From an uncultured Erysipelotrichaceae bacterium (GTDB lineage Bacteria; Bacillota_I; Bacilli_A; RF39; UBA660): DNA of 45,154 bases. Positions 34,804 through 42,604 of the stretch are shown here, one piece after another. The stretch is from NCBI GenBank assembly GCA_902795215.1, contig CADBKG010000011.1:1-45154 (forward strand), written 5' to 3'. The notes beneath the pieces are model-generated. The model saw nothing but the letters and a program-made list of their open reading frames with translations. It searched no databases and was not told the origin of the DNA. A program made the position numbers and the translations under genes. How positions within the stretch are numbered: position 1 is the stretch's first letter; each line of letters begins with the position of its first letter.

Positions 34804-35940
34804 TTGAAAAAATTATTATTAATTATAAGTATATTTTTATTTAGTATAAATGTATATGCAGATGATTTAGAAATAAGTGCGCCAAGTGCAATATTAATGG
34901 AAGCTTCTACTGGTAAAGTTTTATTTGAAAAAAACGCAAATGAGCCTTTGTCACCTGCGTCAATGACAAAAATGATGACATTACTTATAACTATGGAAAA
35001 TGTTGATAATGGTGTAATCAAACTAAGTGATAAAGTAACAGTATCTAAAAATGCATCTGATATGGGAGGTAGTCAAGTTTATTTAGAAGAAGGCGCCCAG
35101 TATACACTAGAAGAAATAATAAAAGCAGTATGCATTGCTTCAGGGAATGATGCAGCAGTAGTTCTTGCGGAAACAATAGGTGGAAATGTAGAAAGTTTTG
35201 TTAATATGATGAACAAAAAAGCAAAAGAACTAGGACTTTCAGAAACTAATTTTGTTAACCCATATGGACTTGATGCAGATGGTCATCAAAGTTCTGCTAA
35301 AGATATGGCTAAAATAGCAAGAGAACTTTTAAAGCATGAAAACATTTTAAAATATACAAGTATATATGAGGATCACTTACAAAAAAAAGATGGAACAAGT
35401 TTATGGATGGTTAATACTAATAAGCTAGTTAGATTTTATAACGGAGTAGATGGATTAAAAACAGGTTTTACAGATAAAGCTGGATACTGCATGACCGCAA
35501 CTGGTATGTGGAATGATTTAAGGTTAATTGCGGTTGTAATGAAAGAAGAATCAAGCGATAACAGAAACAAAGATATAACGGCAATGCTAAACTATGGTAA
35601 ATCAAACTATAAAATTAAAAAAGTGCTAAGAAGCAATAAACCTATTGGCAAACTTAAAATATCTCTTGGAGAAAATAAAACAAGTGATGTTTATTTAAAA
35701 GAAGATGTAAGCTATTTATATAAATCTAATGATAAAATCCCAAAATACACTTATAAAGTTAAAACAAATAAAGTAACTGCCCCTCTAAAAAAGGGAAGCA
35801 TGATTGGAAAAGCTAAGATTTATGAAGATAATAAATACAAAGAAACTAGAACTATTATTATAAATAAAGATATTAAAAAATGTTCTTTTCTAACTTTATT
35901 TAAAAGAATACTTGGCATAAGTGTAAGCGGAACGTATTAA
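34804..35940 (+). CDS. D-alanyl-D-alanine carboxypeptidase (DacA/DacF type)
   Basis: 378 residues starting at TTG after TAGGTGG. A signal peptide (KKLLLIISIFLFSINVYA, cleavage after about residue 19) directs it outside. Active-site motifs of low-molecular-weight penicillin-binding proteins are in place: SMTK (Ser53-Lys56), SGN (113-115) and KTGFTDKAG (KTG). A beta-rich C-terminal domain follows from about residue 265. It trims the terminal D-Ala of peptidoglycan stem peptides. It forms its own unit between two terminators. Which Dac paralogue it is cannot be decided here. Confidence 0.93.
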   Translation: MKKLLLIISIFLFSINVYADDLEISAPSAILMEASTGKVLFEKNANEPLSPASMTKMMTLLITMENVDNGVIKLSDKVTVSKNASDMGGSQVYLEEGAQYTLEEIIKAVCIASGNDAAVVLAETIGGNVESFVNMMNKKAKELGLSETNFVNPYGLDADGHQSSAKDMAKIARELLKHENILKYTSIYEDHLQKKDGTSLWMVNTNKLVRFYNGVDGLKTGFTDKAGYCMTATGMWNDLRLIAVVMKEESSDNRNKDITAMLNYGKSNYKIKKVLRSNKPIGKLKISLGENKTSDVYLKEDVSYLYKSNDKIPKYTYKVKTNKVTAPLKKGSMIGKAKIYEDNKYKETRTIIINKDIKKCSFLTLFKRILGISVSGTY

Positions 35941-35948
35941 CTCTTTTA

Positions 35949-35974
35949 AACTAACACAATTGTGTTGGTTTTTA
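35949..35974 (+). terminator. Terminator after the carboxypeptidase gene
   Basis: AACTAACACAA/TTGTGTTGGTT stem (one wobble) followed by T5. Confidence 0.75.
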
Positions 35975-36042
35975 TATTTAAATAACATATCAAAAGAAAC
36001 TAAATAAATATCCGGCAAAATACTAGGCAACTTTCATATTTG

Positions 36043-36051
36043 TGATATAAT
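36043..36051 (+). promoter_or_regulatory. Extended -10 promoter of the restriction-modification gene
   Basis: TGATATAAT, about 40 nt before the start codon; no clear -35. Confidence 0.5.
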
Positions 36052-36090
36052 AGTTATAGAGCAATATACATAAACAAAGGAAGTGTTGAC

Positions 36091-38865
36091 ATGACTGATT
36101 TGGAACAAAAGAAAGCTGCAAAGGAATTTTCTATTAGATGGAAAGATAAAGGTTATGAAAAAGGAGAATCTCAAAAATATTGGATAGATTTATTATCCAA
36201 TGTTTTGGGTGTTCAAAATGCTACTGAATTTATAGAATTTGAAGACCAAGTTCATATAGATGAAAAAACAGGATTTATAGATGGATATATACCATCAACA
36301 AAAATTCTTATTGAACAAAAATCTGTTGAAAAAGACTTGAGAAAAGCTGTTGTGCAATCAGATGGTTCTTTACTAAGTCCATTTCAGCAAGCATTAAAAT
36401 ATAGGGCAAATCTACCCTATGAAAAACAACCTAGATGGATAATAACATGTAATTTTAAATCATTTTTAGTATATGATATGAATAATCCAAATGGTGAACC
36501 AGAGGAAATATTATTAAAAGACTTACCTAAAGAATATTATAGACTTTCATTTATAGTTGATTCTAAAAGTGAACACATAAAAAAAGAAGAAGAATTATCT
36601 TTTAAAGCCGGTGAAATAGTTGGAGTACTATATGATGCTTTTTCAAAAGAATATAAAGATATAAATAACGAGCAATCACAAAAAGATTTAAATGAATTAT
36701 GTGTTAGATTAGTATTTTGTTTATATGCCGAAGATGCTGGATTATTTGGTAGAAAAAATGTATTCCATGATTATCTAGCAAAATATGAAGATTTAAATCT
36801 TATGAGAGAAAATCTTATTAAATTATTTAAAATACTTGATACACCTCTTGAAAATAGAGATCCTTATTTAGAAGATGATTTAAACCAATTCCCTTATGTT
36901 AACGGTGGATTATTTTCAAATGAAAATATAGAAATACCAACATTTACTAAAGAAATTAGAGATACACTACTTGCTAAAGCCTCAGATGATTTTGATTGGT
37001 CTGAAATATCTCCAACGATATTCGGTGCAGTATTTGAATCCACATTAAACCCTGAAACAAGACGATCTGGAGGAATGCATTACACTTCTATTGAAAATAT
37101 TCATAAAGTAATAGATCCATTATTTTTAAATGATTTAAGAAAAGAACTTGATAATGCTTTAGCATATAAAAATGAAAAAACAAGAAATGAAGCATTAGAT
37201 AAATTCCAAGAACATATAGGAAGTTTAAACTTCTTAGATCCAGCCTGCGGCTCAGGTAATTTCTTAACAGAAACATTTCTTTCTCTTAGAAGAATGGAAA
37301 ATGAAGCAATATCTGCCAAGTTACAAAATAGAATGGCATTTGATTTAGGTGATGTAATAAAGGTTAGTATTAATCAATTCTATGGTATAGAAATAAATGA
37401 CTTCGCGGTTAAAGTCGCAACAACTGCACTTTGGATTGCAGAATCTCAAATGCTTCATGAAACAGAAAAAATTCTATCAAGAGAAATAAAATATCTTCCA
37501 TTAAAAACATATACAAATATTGTAGAAGCAAATGCTCTTAGAATAGATTGGAATGAAGTTATTCCAAATACAAAATGTAATTATATAATGGGAAATCCAC
37601 CTTTTGTTGGTTCTAAATATTCTGATGAAGTTCAAAAATCTGATATGGATTATGTATATAACAATAGCAATAAATTAAAATATAGAACTTTAGATTATGT
37701 AACATGTTGGTTTTATATTGCTAGTAAATATATCAAAGATACAAAAATAAGATGTGCACTTGTTTCAACTAATTCGATAACGCAAGGAGAACAAGTCGAG
37801 ATAATATGGAAACCAATACTTGAAAATGATATAAAGATTGATTTTGCGCATAGAACATTCCGTTGGGATAGTGAAGCAAGTTTAAAAGCACATGTTCATT
37901 GTGTAATAATTGGTTTTAGTTATATTAATGTGGAAACAAACAAAATAATATTTGATAATGGTAAAATCATTAAAGCTGACAATATAAATCCATATTTGGT
38001 TCCAGCACCTAATATTTATGTTGAAAGTAGAAACAAACCATTAGATAATAGAAAAAAAATGATAGCTCCAAACAAGCCATGTGACTATAATAATTTAAAA
38101 ATTGAACCAGACGAATATGAAGAATTTTTACAAAAATGCCCACAATCGAAAAAATGGATAAAGAAAATGGTTGGAGCACAAGAGTTTATAAACAATAAGA
38201 AAAGATACTGTTTATGGTTAGTAGGTTGTACTCCATCTGAATTAAGATCAATGCCATTAGTGTTGAATAGAGTTAATAAATGTAGAGAGGATAGAATCAG
38301 GGCTAATACTAATGAATCTCTTAGACTAGCTAACACACCAACACTTTTTAGAGAACAAATTAATCCTGATAAATATCTATTAATTCCGTGTGTGTCATCT
38401 GAGAGGAGAAGATATGTTCCAATGGACTTTTTAGATAAAGAAACAATACCAGTAATGGGAACGCTTATTATTCCAAATGCGGATTTACTTGATTTTGGTA
38501 TATTAACATCTAATGTTCATATGTCATGGATGCGTGCGGTTGCCGGAAGATTAAAATCTGATTATAGATACTCAAAGGATATAGTTTATAACAACTTCCC
38601 TTGGCCTAATCCGACAAAAGAGCAAAAAGAAAAAATTGAAAAAACAGCACAACTAATACTTGATGTAAGAGCAAAGTATCCTGATAGTTCCCTTGCAGAT
38701 TTATATGATGAACTAACAATGCCTTCAGATTTAAGAACTGCGCATCAAAAGAATGATATTGCTGTAATGGAAGCTTATGGCTTTAGTACTAAAATGACTG
38801 AATCTGACTGTGTAGCAGAACTTATGAAAATGTATCAAGAACTAATGGGGCAAAAAAATGAATAA
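36091..38865 (+). CDS. MmeI-like type IIL restriction-modification enzyme
   Basis: 924 residues combining nuclease, adenine methyltransferase and target recognition in one chain. The N-terminal endonuclease site reads IDGYIPSTKILIEQKS, a D-x10-E-x-K pattern (Asp64, Glu75, Lys77) like that of MmeI. A helical spacer follows. The gamma-class N6-adenine methyltransferase then has DPACGSGNFLTE (motif I, about residue 383) and GNPPFVG (motif IV). The remaining ~350 residues are the specificity domain. No separate S or R subunit is nearby, as expected for this class. GGAAGTG precedes ATG. It is followed by an 8-nt overlap with a membrane protein gene. Confidence 0.92.
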   Translation: MTDLEQKKAAKEFSIRWKDKGYEKGESQKYWIDLLSNVLGVQNATEFIEFEDQVHIDEKTGFIDGYIPSTKILIEQKSVEKDLRKAVVQSDGSLLSPFQQALKYRANLPYEKQPRWIITCNFKSFLVYDMNNPNGEPEEILLKDLPKEYYRLSFIVDSKSEHIKKEEELSFKAGEIVGVLYDAFSKEYKDINNEQSQKDLNELCVRLVFCLYAEDAGLFGRKNVFHDYLAKYEDLNLMRENLIKLFKILDTPLENRDPYLEDDLNQFPYVNGGLFSNENIEIPTFTKEIRDTLLAKASDDFDWSEISPTIFGAVFESTLNPETRRSGGMHYTSIENIHKVIDPLFLNDLRKELDNALAYKNEKTRNEALDKFQEHIGSLNFLDPACGSGNFLTETFLSLRRMENEAISAKLQNRMAFDLGDVIKVSINQFYGIEINDFAVKVATTALWIAESQMLHETEKILSREIKYLPLKTYTNIVEANALRIDWNEVIPNTKCNYIMGNPPFVGSKYSDEVQKSDMDYVYNNSNKLKYRTLDYVTCWFYIASKYIKDTKIRCALVSTNSITQGEQVEIIWKPILENDIKIDFAHRTFRWDSEASLKAHVHCVIIGFSYINVETNKIIFDNGKIIKADNINPYLVPAPNIYVESRNKPLDNRKKMIAPNKPCDYNNLKIEPDEYEEFLQKCPQSKKWIKKMVGAQEFINNKKRYCLWLVGCTPSELRSMPLVLNRVNKCREDRIRANTNESLRLANTPTLFREQINPDKYLLIPCVSSERRRYVPMDFLDKETIPVMGTLIIPNADLLDFGILTSNVHMSWMRAVAGRLKSDYRYSKDIVYNNFPWPNPTKEQKEKIEKTAQLILDVRAKYPDSSLADLYDELTMPSDLRTAHQKNDIAVMEAYGFSTKMTESDCVAELMKMYQELMGQKNE

Positions 38866-39364
38866 ATTCTATATTTTTACCAAAAAAACATTTCAAATAT
38901 TTTTATATTTATTCGAGATAATAGGAATAACATATCTATTAACGTATTTATCATCATTTTGTTGTAGTATTGATTCTACATATATTTTTATTCAAAGAAT
39001 GATAGATTATTATGTGGTTTATCAACTCTTAACTATAGTTATTTTGGGGAATTTAAACGATATTAAAAAAGATTCTTTGTTAACCTATAGAACAATTATT
39101 AAATTGTGTATTGAGTATTGTAAAACCAAGAATAGCGACGTCAAAGAATTAATACTTAATAAAGTAAACAAACAGTTAGACACAGGTATATTAAATGACA
39201 AGGAATTCAGGAATGCCTATATGAATATTCTAGATAATATTGACAATCTAAATTTAACTGTTTTAAACATAGAATTAATCAATGTGGAACATCGATTTGA
39301 TAGTTATTCTTTGGAATGGAAATATTCATTTTTATTAAGATTGTTAAAACAAAGTTGTAAATAA
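38858..39364 (+). CDS. Membrane protein of unknown function overlapping the RM gene
   Basis: 168 residues, not recognised. Two hydrophobic segments lie at about 10-35 (FQIFLYLFEIIGITYLLTYL) and 48-63. A helical cytoplasmic-type domain follows (TIIKLCIEYCKTKNSDVKEL). The start overlaps the type IIL gene by 8 nt, with GGGG upstream, so it is translated with it. It might be an accessory to the restriction system, but location is the only evidence. A small hairpin (AATAGC/GCTATT, 39383-39396) without a T tract follows. Confidence 0.7.
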   Translation: MNKFYIFTKKTFQIFLYLFEIIGITYLLTYLSSFCCSIDSTYIFIQRMIDYYVVYQLLTIVILGNLNDIKKDSLLTYRTIIKLCIEYCKTKNSDVKELILNKVNKQLDTGILNDKEFRNAYMNILDNIDNLNLTVLNIELINVEHRFDSYSLEWKYSFLLRLLKQSCK

Positions 39365-39406
39365 ATACATTTATAAGAAAAAAATAGCAAGCTATTATAC
39401 AAGTTT

Positions 39407-39436
39407 TTGCAAAATCAACTAAATGTCATGTATAAT
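39407..39436 (+). promoter_or_regulatory. Promoter upstream of the membrane gene at 39499
   Basis: TTGCAA, 18-nt spacer, TATAAT (39431-39436). The transcript would meet a terminator within about 45 nt. Confidence 0.6.
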
Positions 39437-39462
39437 ACTTTGAGTCAATTATAATTAGATAG

Positions 39463-39485
39463 ACTACTCATTTGAGTAGTTTTTT
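39463..39485 (+). terminator. Terminator-like hairpin just before the membrane gene
   Basis: ACTACTCA/TGAGTAGT stem followed by T5, ending 14 nt before ATG 39499 and directly downstream of a promoter, so it may act as an attenuator. Confidence 0.7.
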
Positions 39486-39498
39486 CATATTATTAATT

Positions 39499-39879
39499 AT
39501 GAGTGAAGATGTTGCAAATAGAATTAAAGAATTAAATACAGAAGATTTTATATGGATAATATATCTAGGTATTATATTTTTTAGTTATGTTGCAAATCAT
39601 GAAGAAAGAAAATACTTTTTAAATAATGATATTAAGGCTAAAGAAAATTATAGAACGATTATGATATTTATATTTGTAGTGCTTATACTGGTATATTTAT
39701 ATTTTTTAAAAGATTCACTTAATTCACTTAAAAACTTAAAACCAAACGCTAGCGACAAAGAAAGATATTTAAGTTATTTATCTTTTATAGCATCATTATT
39801 GATTGTTATATCAGGAATTATATTTTTATATATAGCAATTAGTGATGAAGATATAAATGTAGAACTTGCTTTTAATTAG
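39499..39879 (+). CDS. Small three-helix membrane protein, unknown
   Basis: 126 residues from ATG 39499. Three hydrophobic segments are clear: FIWIIYLGIIFFSYVA, TIMIFIFVVLILVYLYFL and LSFIASLLIVISGIIFLYIAI. A charged loop (NHEERKYFLNNDIKAKENYR) joins the first two. I do not recognise the family. The TTG at 39472 would lie inside the terminator stem, so I prefer the ATG, although its ribosome binding site is weak. The gene lies behind a promoter-terminator pair. Confidence 0.65.
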   Translation: MSEDVANRIKELNTEDFIWIIYLGIIFFSYVANHEERKYFLNNDIKAKENYRTIMIFIFVVLILVYLYFLKDSLNSLKNLKPNASDKERYLSYLSFIASLLIVISGIIFLYIAISDEDINVELAFN

Positions 39880-39921
39880 AATAAATACTCATATACTATG
39901 CATAATAAAAATGGTGATACT

Positions 39922-40074
39922 ATGAAAAAAAGGGAAAAGATAAGTAAGAATTATGATATTAATTATACTGATCCATACTCAGTAATATTAAATAATCTAA
40001 GTAACCCATATGGTTATAATTTAAAGTTGAATAAAAAAACTAATAATCAAAGATATAAGATTAATCATTTTTAA
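39922..40074 (+). CDS. Small basic protein, 50 residues
   Basis: Begins MKKREKISKNYDINY and is rich in Lys, Asn and Tyr (DPYSVILNNLSNPYGYNLKL), with no membrane segment. A GGTGAT site a few bases upstream and a strong terminator starting at its stop codon support a real short gene. Function unknown. Confidence 0.5.
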   Translation: MKKREKISKNYDINYTDPYSVILNNLSNPYGYNLKLNKKTNNQRYKINHF

Positions 40075-40100
40075 AAATTACAAAATTTTGTAATTTTTTT
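40073..40100 (+). terminator. Terminator after the 50-residue gene
   Basis: Perfect 26-nt palindrome (AAAAATTACAAAA and its complement) extended by Ts, overlapping the stop. Confidence 0.75.
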
Positions 40101-40108
40101 ATTATGTG

Positions 40109-40137
40109 TTGAAAACAAAATTTTAATATTTTATAAT
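40109..40137 (+). promoter_or_regulatory. Promoter of the HTH gene
   Basis: TTGAAA, 17-nt spacer, TATAAT (40132-40137). Confidence 0.75.
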
Positions 40138-40156
40138 TTTTATAGAGGTGGTAAGA

Positions 40157-40450
40157 ATGATAGATGATAAAAAAGTAAAAGAGCTTATGAATGAAAGAGG
40201 TATTAAAACTTATTTGGAACTTGCAAGTAAATGTGGGTTACCATATAGCACTTTAATATATATGTGTAGTGGTCATGATGTATATGCTAGTAATTTGTGT
40301 CAGCTTTCGAAATATTTTAAGGTACCAGTAGACACTTTAATTTTAAAACCTTATCATCTTGAAACCGTAAGTGAAAAGGGAATAAAAAGGTATAATTCAA
40401 CAAATATTTTAGATAGTGCGAGTGTAAAGGAGATTACATTAAATGTGTAA
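40157..40450 (+). CDS. XRE-family helix-turn-helix regulator
   Basis: 97 residues. The N-terminal DNA-binding domain shows the Cro/CI pattern: KVKELMNERGIKTYLELASKC, then GLPYSTLIYMCSGHDVYASN and LCQLSKYFKVPVDTLIL. A ~30-residue tail follows. GAGGTGG 5 nt before ATG 40157 sets the start. It has its own promoter and ends in a 13-bp hairpin. There is no obvious toxin or prophage partner next to it; its target is unknown. Confidence 0.8.
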   Translation: MIDDKKVKELMNERGIKTYLELASKCGLPYSTLIYMCSGHDVYASNLCQLSKYFKVPVDTLILKPYHLETVSEKGIKRYNSTNILDSASVKEITLNV

Positions 40451-40458
40451 TCTCCTTT
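40426..40458 (+). other. 13-bp perfect hairpin at the end of the HTH gene
   Basis: AAAGGAGATTACA pairs with TGTAATCTCCTTT around a 7-nt loop and contains the stop codon. No T tract follows, and the next promoter's -35 begins at its 3' edge. Confidence 0.75.
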
Positions 40459-40485
40459 GCATTTAATTGTGTAAAATGCTATAAT
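40457..40485 (+). promoter_or_regulatory. Promoter of the gene at 40512
   Basis: TTGCAT, 17-nt spacer, TATAAT (40480-40485). Confidence 0.75.
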
Positions 40486-40511
40486 AATCTTGCTGAAAGG
40501 GAAGTGTAGTA

Positions 40512-41054
40512 ATGGAAAAATTAGTTTTACTTATTGGTGGTGTACTAAAAACAATTACTTTTTCAGATATAATTACTGTAATTTTATCTATGTTATTAAT
40601 ACTATTAGTAGTTTATTTTATATATTTAATTAGGTTAGAAGAAAAACCAAAAGAAGTTAAAATCGTAAAAAAGGAAACAACTTTAGAAGAAGATATTTTA
40701 GATGCAGTTAAACCTAAAGAGGAAAAAACAAGTGATATACTTGCTAAGATAATAGATGATTTAAATGCAAATTATAAACCTCAAACAATTAATTTAACTA
40801 AGTATGAAGAAGAGCAAGAAAATACTGCAATAATCAGTTATGATGAACTAGTTAAAAGAGCGAATACAAGTACTAGTGTTAGTTATGATGAAGAATATGA
40901 AAATAATTTTGAAGATTTAATAGTTAAAAAAGTTACGGATGAAAGTAATACTAGAGAATATGTTAATTTACCAAAAGCAATATTAATGGATTATAAAAGT
41001 GAAGAGGACTTTTTAAAGGCCCTTAGAACACTTCAAGAAAATTTAGTTAGATAA
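40512..41054 (+). CDS. Single-pass membrane protein with acidic cytoplasmic domain
   Basis: 180 residues, not recognised. One transmembrane segment (about 18-41, DIITVILSMLLILLVVYFIYLI) is followed by a highly charged, probably largely disordered Lys/Glu-rich region with TLEEDILDAVKPKEEKTSDIL. The C-terminus is short and more ordered (LPKAILMDYKSEEDFLKALR). AAGGGAAG precedes the ATG. It is 27 nt from mtaB and likely co-transcribed with it. The layout resembles small membrane scaffold proteins, but no function can be assigned. Confidence 0.75.
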   Translation: MEKLVLLIGGVLKTITFSDIITVILSMLLILLVVYFIYLIRLEEKPKEVKIVKKETTLEEDILDAVKPKEEKTSDILAKIIDDLNANYKPQTINLTKYEEEQENTAIISYDELVKRANTSTSVSYDEEYENNFEDLIVKKVTDESNTREYVNLPKAILMDYKSEEDFLKALRTLQENLVR

Positions 41055-41081
41055 CTAAGTTTTTTTAAACTGGGAGGTTTT

Positions 41082-42377
41082 ATGAAATATACAATTTTAA
41101 CACTTGGATGTAAAGTTAATAGCTATGAAAGTGCATACTTTAAAGAACAATTAGATGAAAGAGGATATACTGAAACAACTTTAGAAGATAGTCCGGAGAT
41201 TATAATTATTAATACGTGTTCTGTTACAAATCAAAGCGACGCAAAAAGTAGACATGTAATTAGAAATGCCAGAAGAAAAAGCCCTGATGCTGTAATTGTT
41301 GCATGTGGTTGCAGTGTTCAAAATCATCAAACAAAACTACGTGATTTAGGCGCTGATATTTTAGTCGGAACATTTGGCAAAGCTAAAATAGTGGATATGA
41401 TAGAAGAATATATCAAAAGCAAAAATACTATTACAGAAAACTTTACTAAAGATGATAAAGATTTTGAAAATATGTTTGTTAAAAACGAAAATGATAAAAC
41501 AAGAGCGTTTGTTAAGATTCAAGATGGATGTAATAATTATTGTACATACTGCGTTATTCCTTATCTAAGAGGAAATATTAGAAGTAAAGATATAGAAGAT
41601 GCAACTAAAGAGATCAAGTCACTAGTTGATTCTGGACACAAAGAAATAGTTCTAACTGGAATTCATACAGGAAGTTATGGTAGAGATAAAGATTATGACT
41701 TAGTAGATTTAATTAGAAGAATAAGTAAATTTGATAATTTAAAAAGAATTAGAATATCTAGTATAGAAGCTACAGAATTAGATGATAAATTCTTAGAAGA
41801 ACTTAAAAACAATCCAAAAATCTGTAATCATCTGCATATACCACTACAATCAGGTAGTGATACAGTTTTAAAATATATGAATAGAAAATATGATACAAAG
41901 TATTTTTTAGAAAAACTTAATACTATTAGAAAGATAAGACCAGGTATTAGTATTACAACAGATTTAATACTTGGATTTCCTCATGAAGATGATAAATGTT
42001 TTAAAGAAACATATGAATTTTTAAAGGCGTGCAAGTTTACTAAAATACATACTTTTCCATTTTCGCTTAGAAATGGAACTGCTGCAGAACATATGAAAGA
42101 TTATTTTGTAAGTGATAAGGATAAAAAAGAAAGAGTTAGAAAAGTACTTGATTTATCACTTAAGTTAGAAAATATATATTATAAAAAGTTTATAGGTAAA
42201 ACAATGCCTATAATAGTTGAAACTACTAAAGATGGTATAACTAGAGGACATACCGATAACTATATACTTGTAGAAGTACCTGAAAAACTTGAAGAAGGAT
42301 CTATGGTAGATGTAGAAATAACACAAGTTGACAATCAAATTGTCAAGGGAACTACAAAAATTTCCACAAACAAATAA
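41082..42377 (+). CDS. mtaB: tRNA t6A37 methylthiotransferase MtaB
   Basis: 431 residues of the methylthiotransferase family, which converts t6A to ms2t6A at position 37 of ANN-decoding tRNAs. The N-terminal cluster domain has LGCKVNSYES (Cys10), NTCSVT (Cys46) and ACGCSVQ. The radical SAM motif is CNNYCTYC (Cys150, Cys154, Cys157). A TRAM domain (KTMPIIVETTKDGITRGHTD) closes the protein. The LGCKVNxxES start separates MtaB from MiaB. GGGAGG stands before ATG. Confidence 0.94.
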   Translation: MKYTILTLGCKVNSYESAYFKEQLDERGYTETTLEDSPEIIIINTCSVTNQSDAKSRHVIRNARRKSPDAVIVACGCSVQNHQTKLRDLGADILVGTFGKAKIVDMIEEYIKSKNTITENFTKDDKDFENMFVKNENDKTRAFVKIQDGCNNYCTYCVIPYLRGNIRSKDIEDATKEIKSLVDSGHKEIVLTGIHTGSYGRDKDYDLVDLIRRISKFDNLKRIRISSIEATELDDKFLEELKNNPKICNHLHIPLQSGSDTVLKYMNRKYDTKYFLEKLNTIRKIRPGISITTDLILGFPHEDDKCFKETYEFLKACKFTKIHTFPFSLRNGTAAEHMKDYFVSDKDKKERVRKVLDLSLKLENIYYKKFIGKTMPIIVETTKDGITRGHTDNYILVEVPEKLEEGSMVDVEITQVDNQIVKGTTKISTNK

Positions 42378-42408
42378 TTATGATATATACTTAATATAGG
42401 TGAGACAT

Positions 42409-42552
42409 ATGAAAAGATACAAAGGGACATATAAAACCAAGGATGGTAAACAAATTAATATAAATGCTAAAGTTAATGAAGTATCATTAAAAAGATTCGC
42501 ATATCAATATACATTGACAGCCACTATGCGTGGTAAAATGGCAATATCTTAA
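42409..42552 (+). CDS. Small protein, 47 residues
   Basis: Begins MKRYKGTYKTKDGKQIN and continues with a basic, beta-like pattern (VSLKRFAYQYTLTATMRGKM). ATAGGTGAGA precedes ATG and a terminator starts at its stop codon, which supports real expression behind mtaB. I do not recognise it. Confidence 0.55.
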   Translation: MKRYKGTYKTKDGKQININAKVNEVSLKRFAYQYTLTATMRGKMAIS

Positions 42553-42578
42553 AGGCTTTTAATTAAGCTTTTTTTTTG
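42551..42578 (+). terminator. Terminator after the mtaB unit
   Basis: AAAGGCTT, loop TTAATT, AAGCTTTT (one wobble) followed by a further T run. Confidence 0.75.
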
Positions 42579-42604
42579 GTATAATTTTTATGCGGAGGCT
42601 AAAT

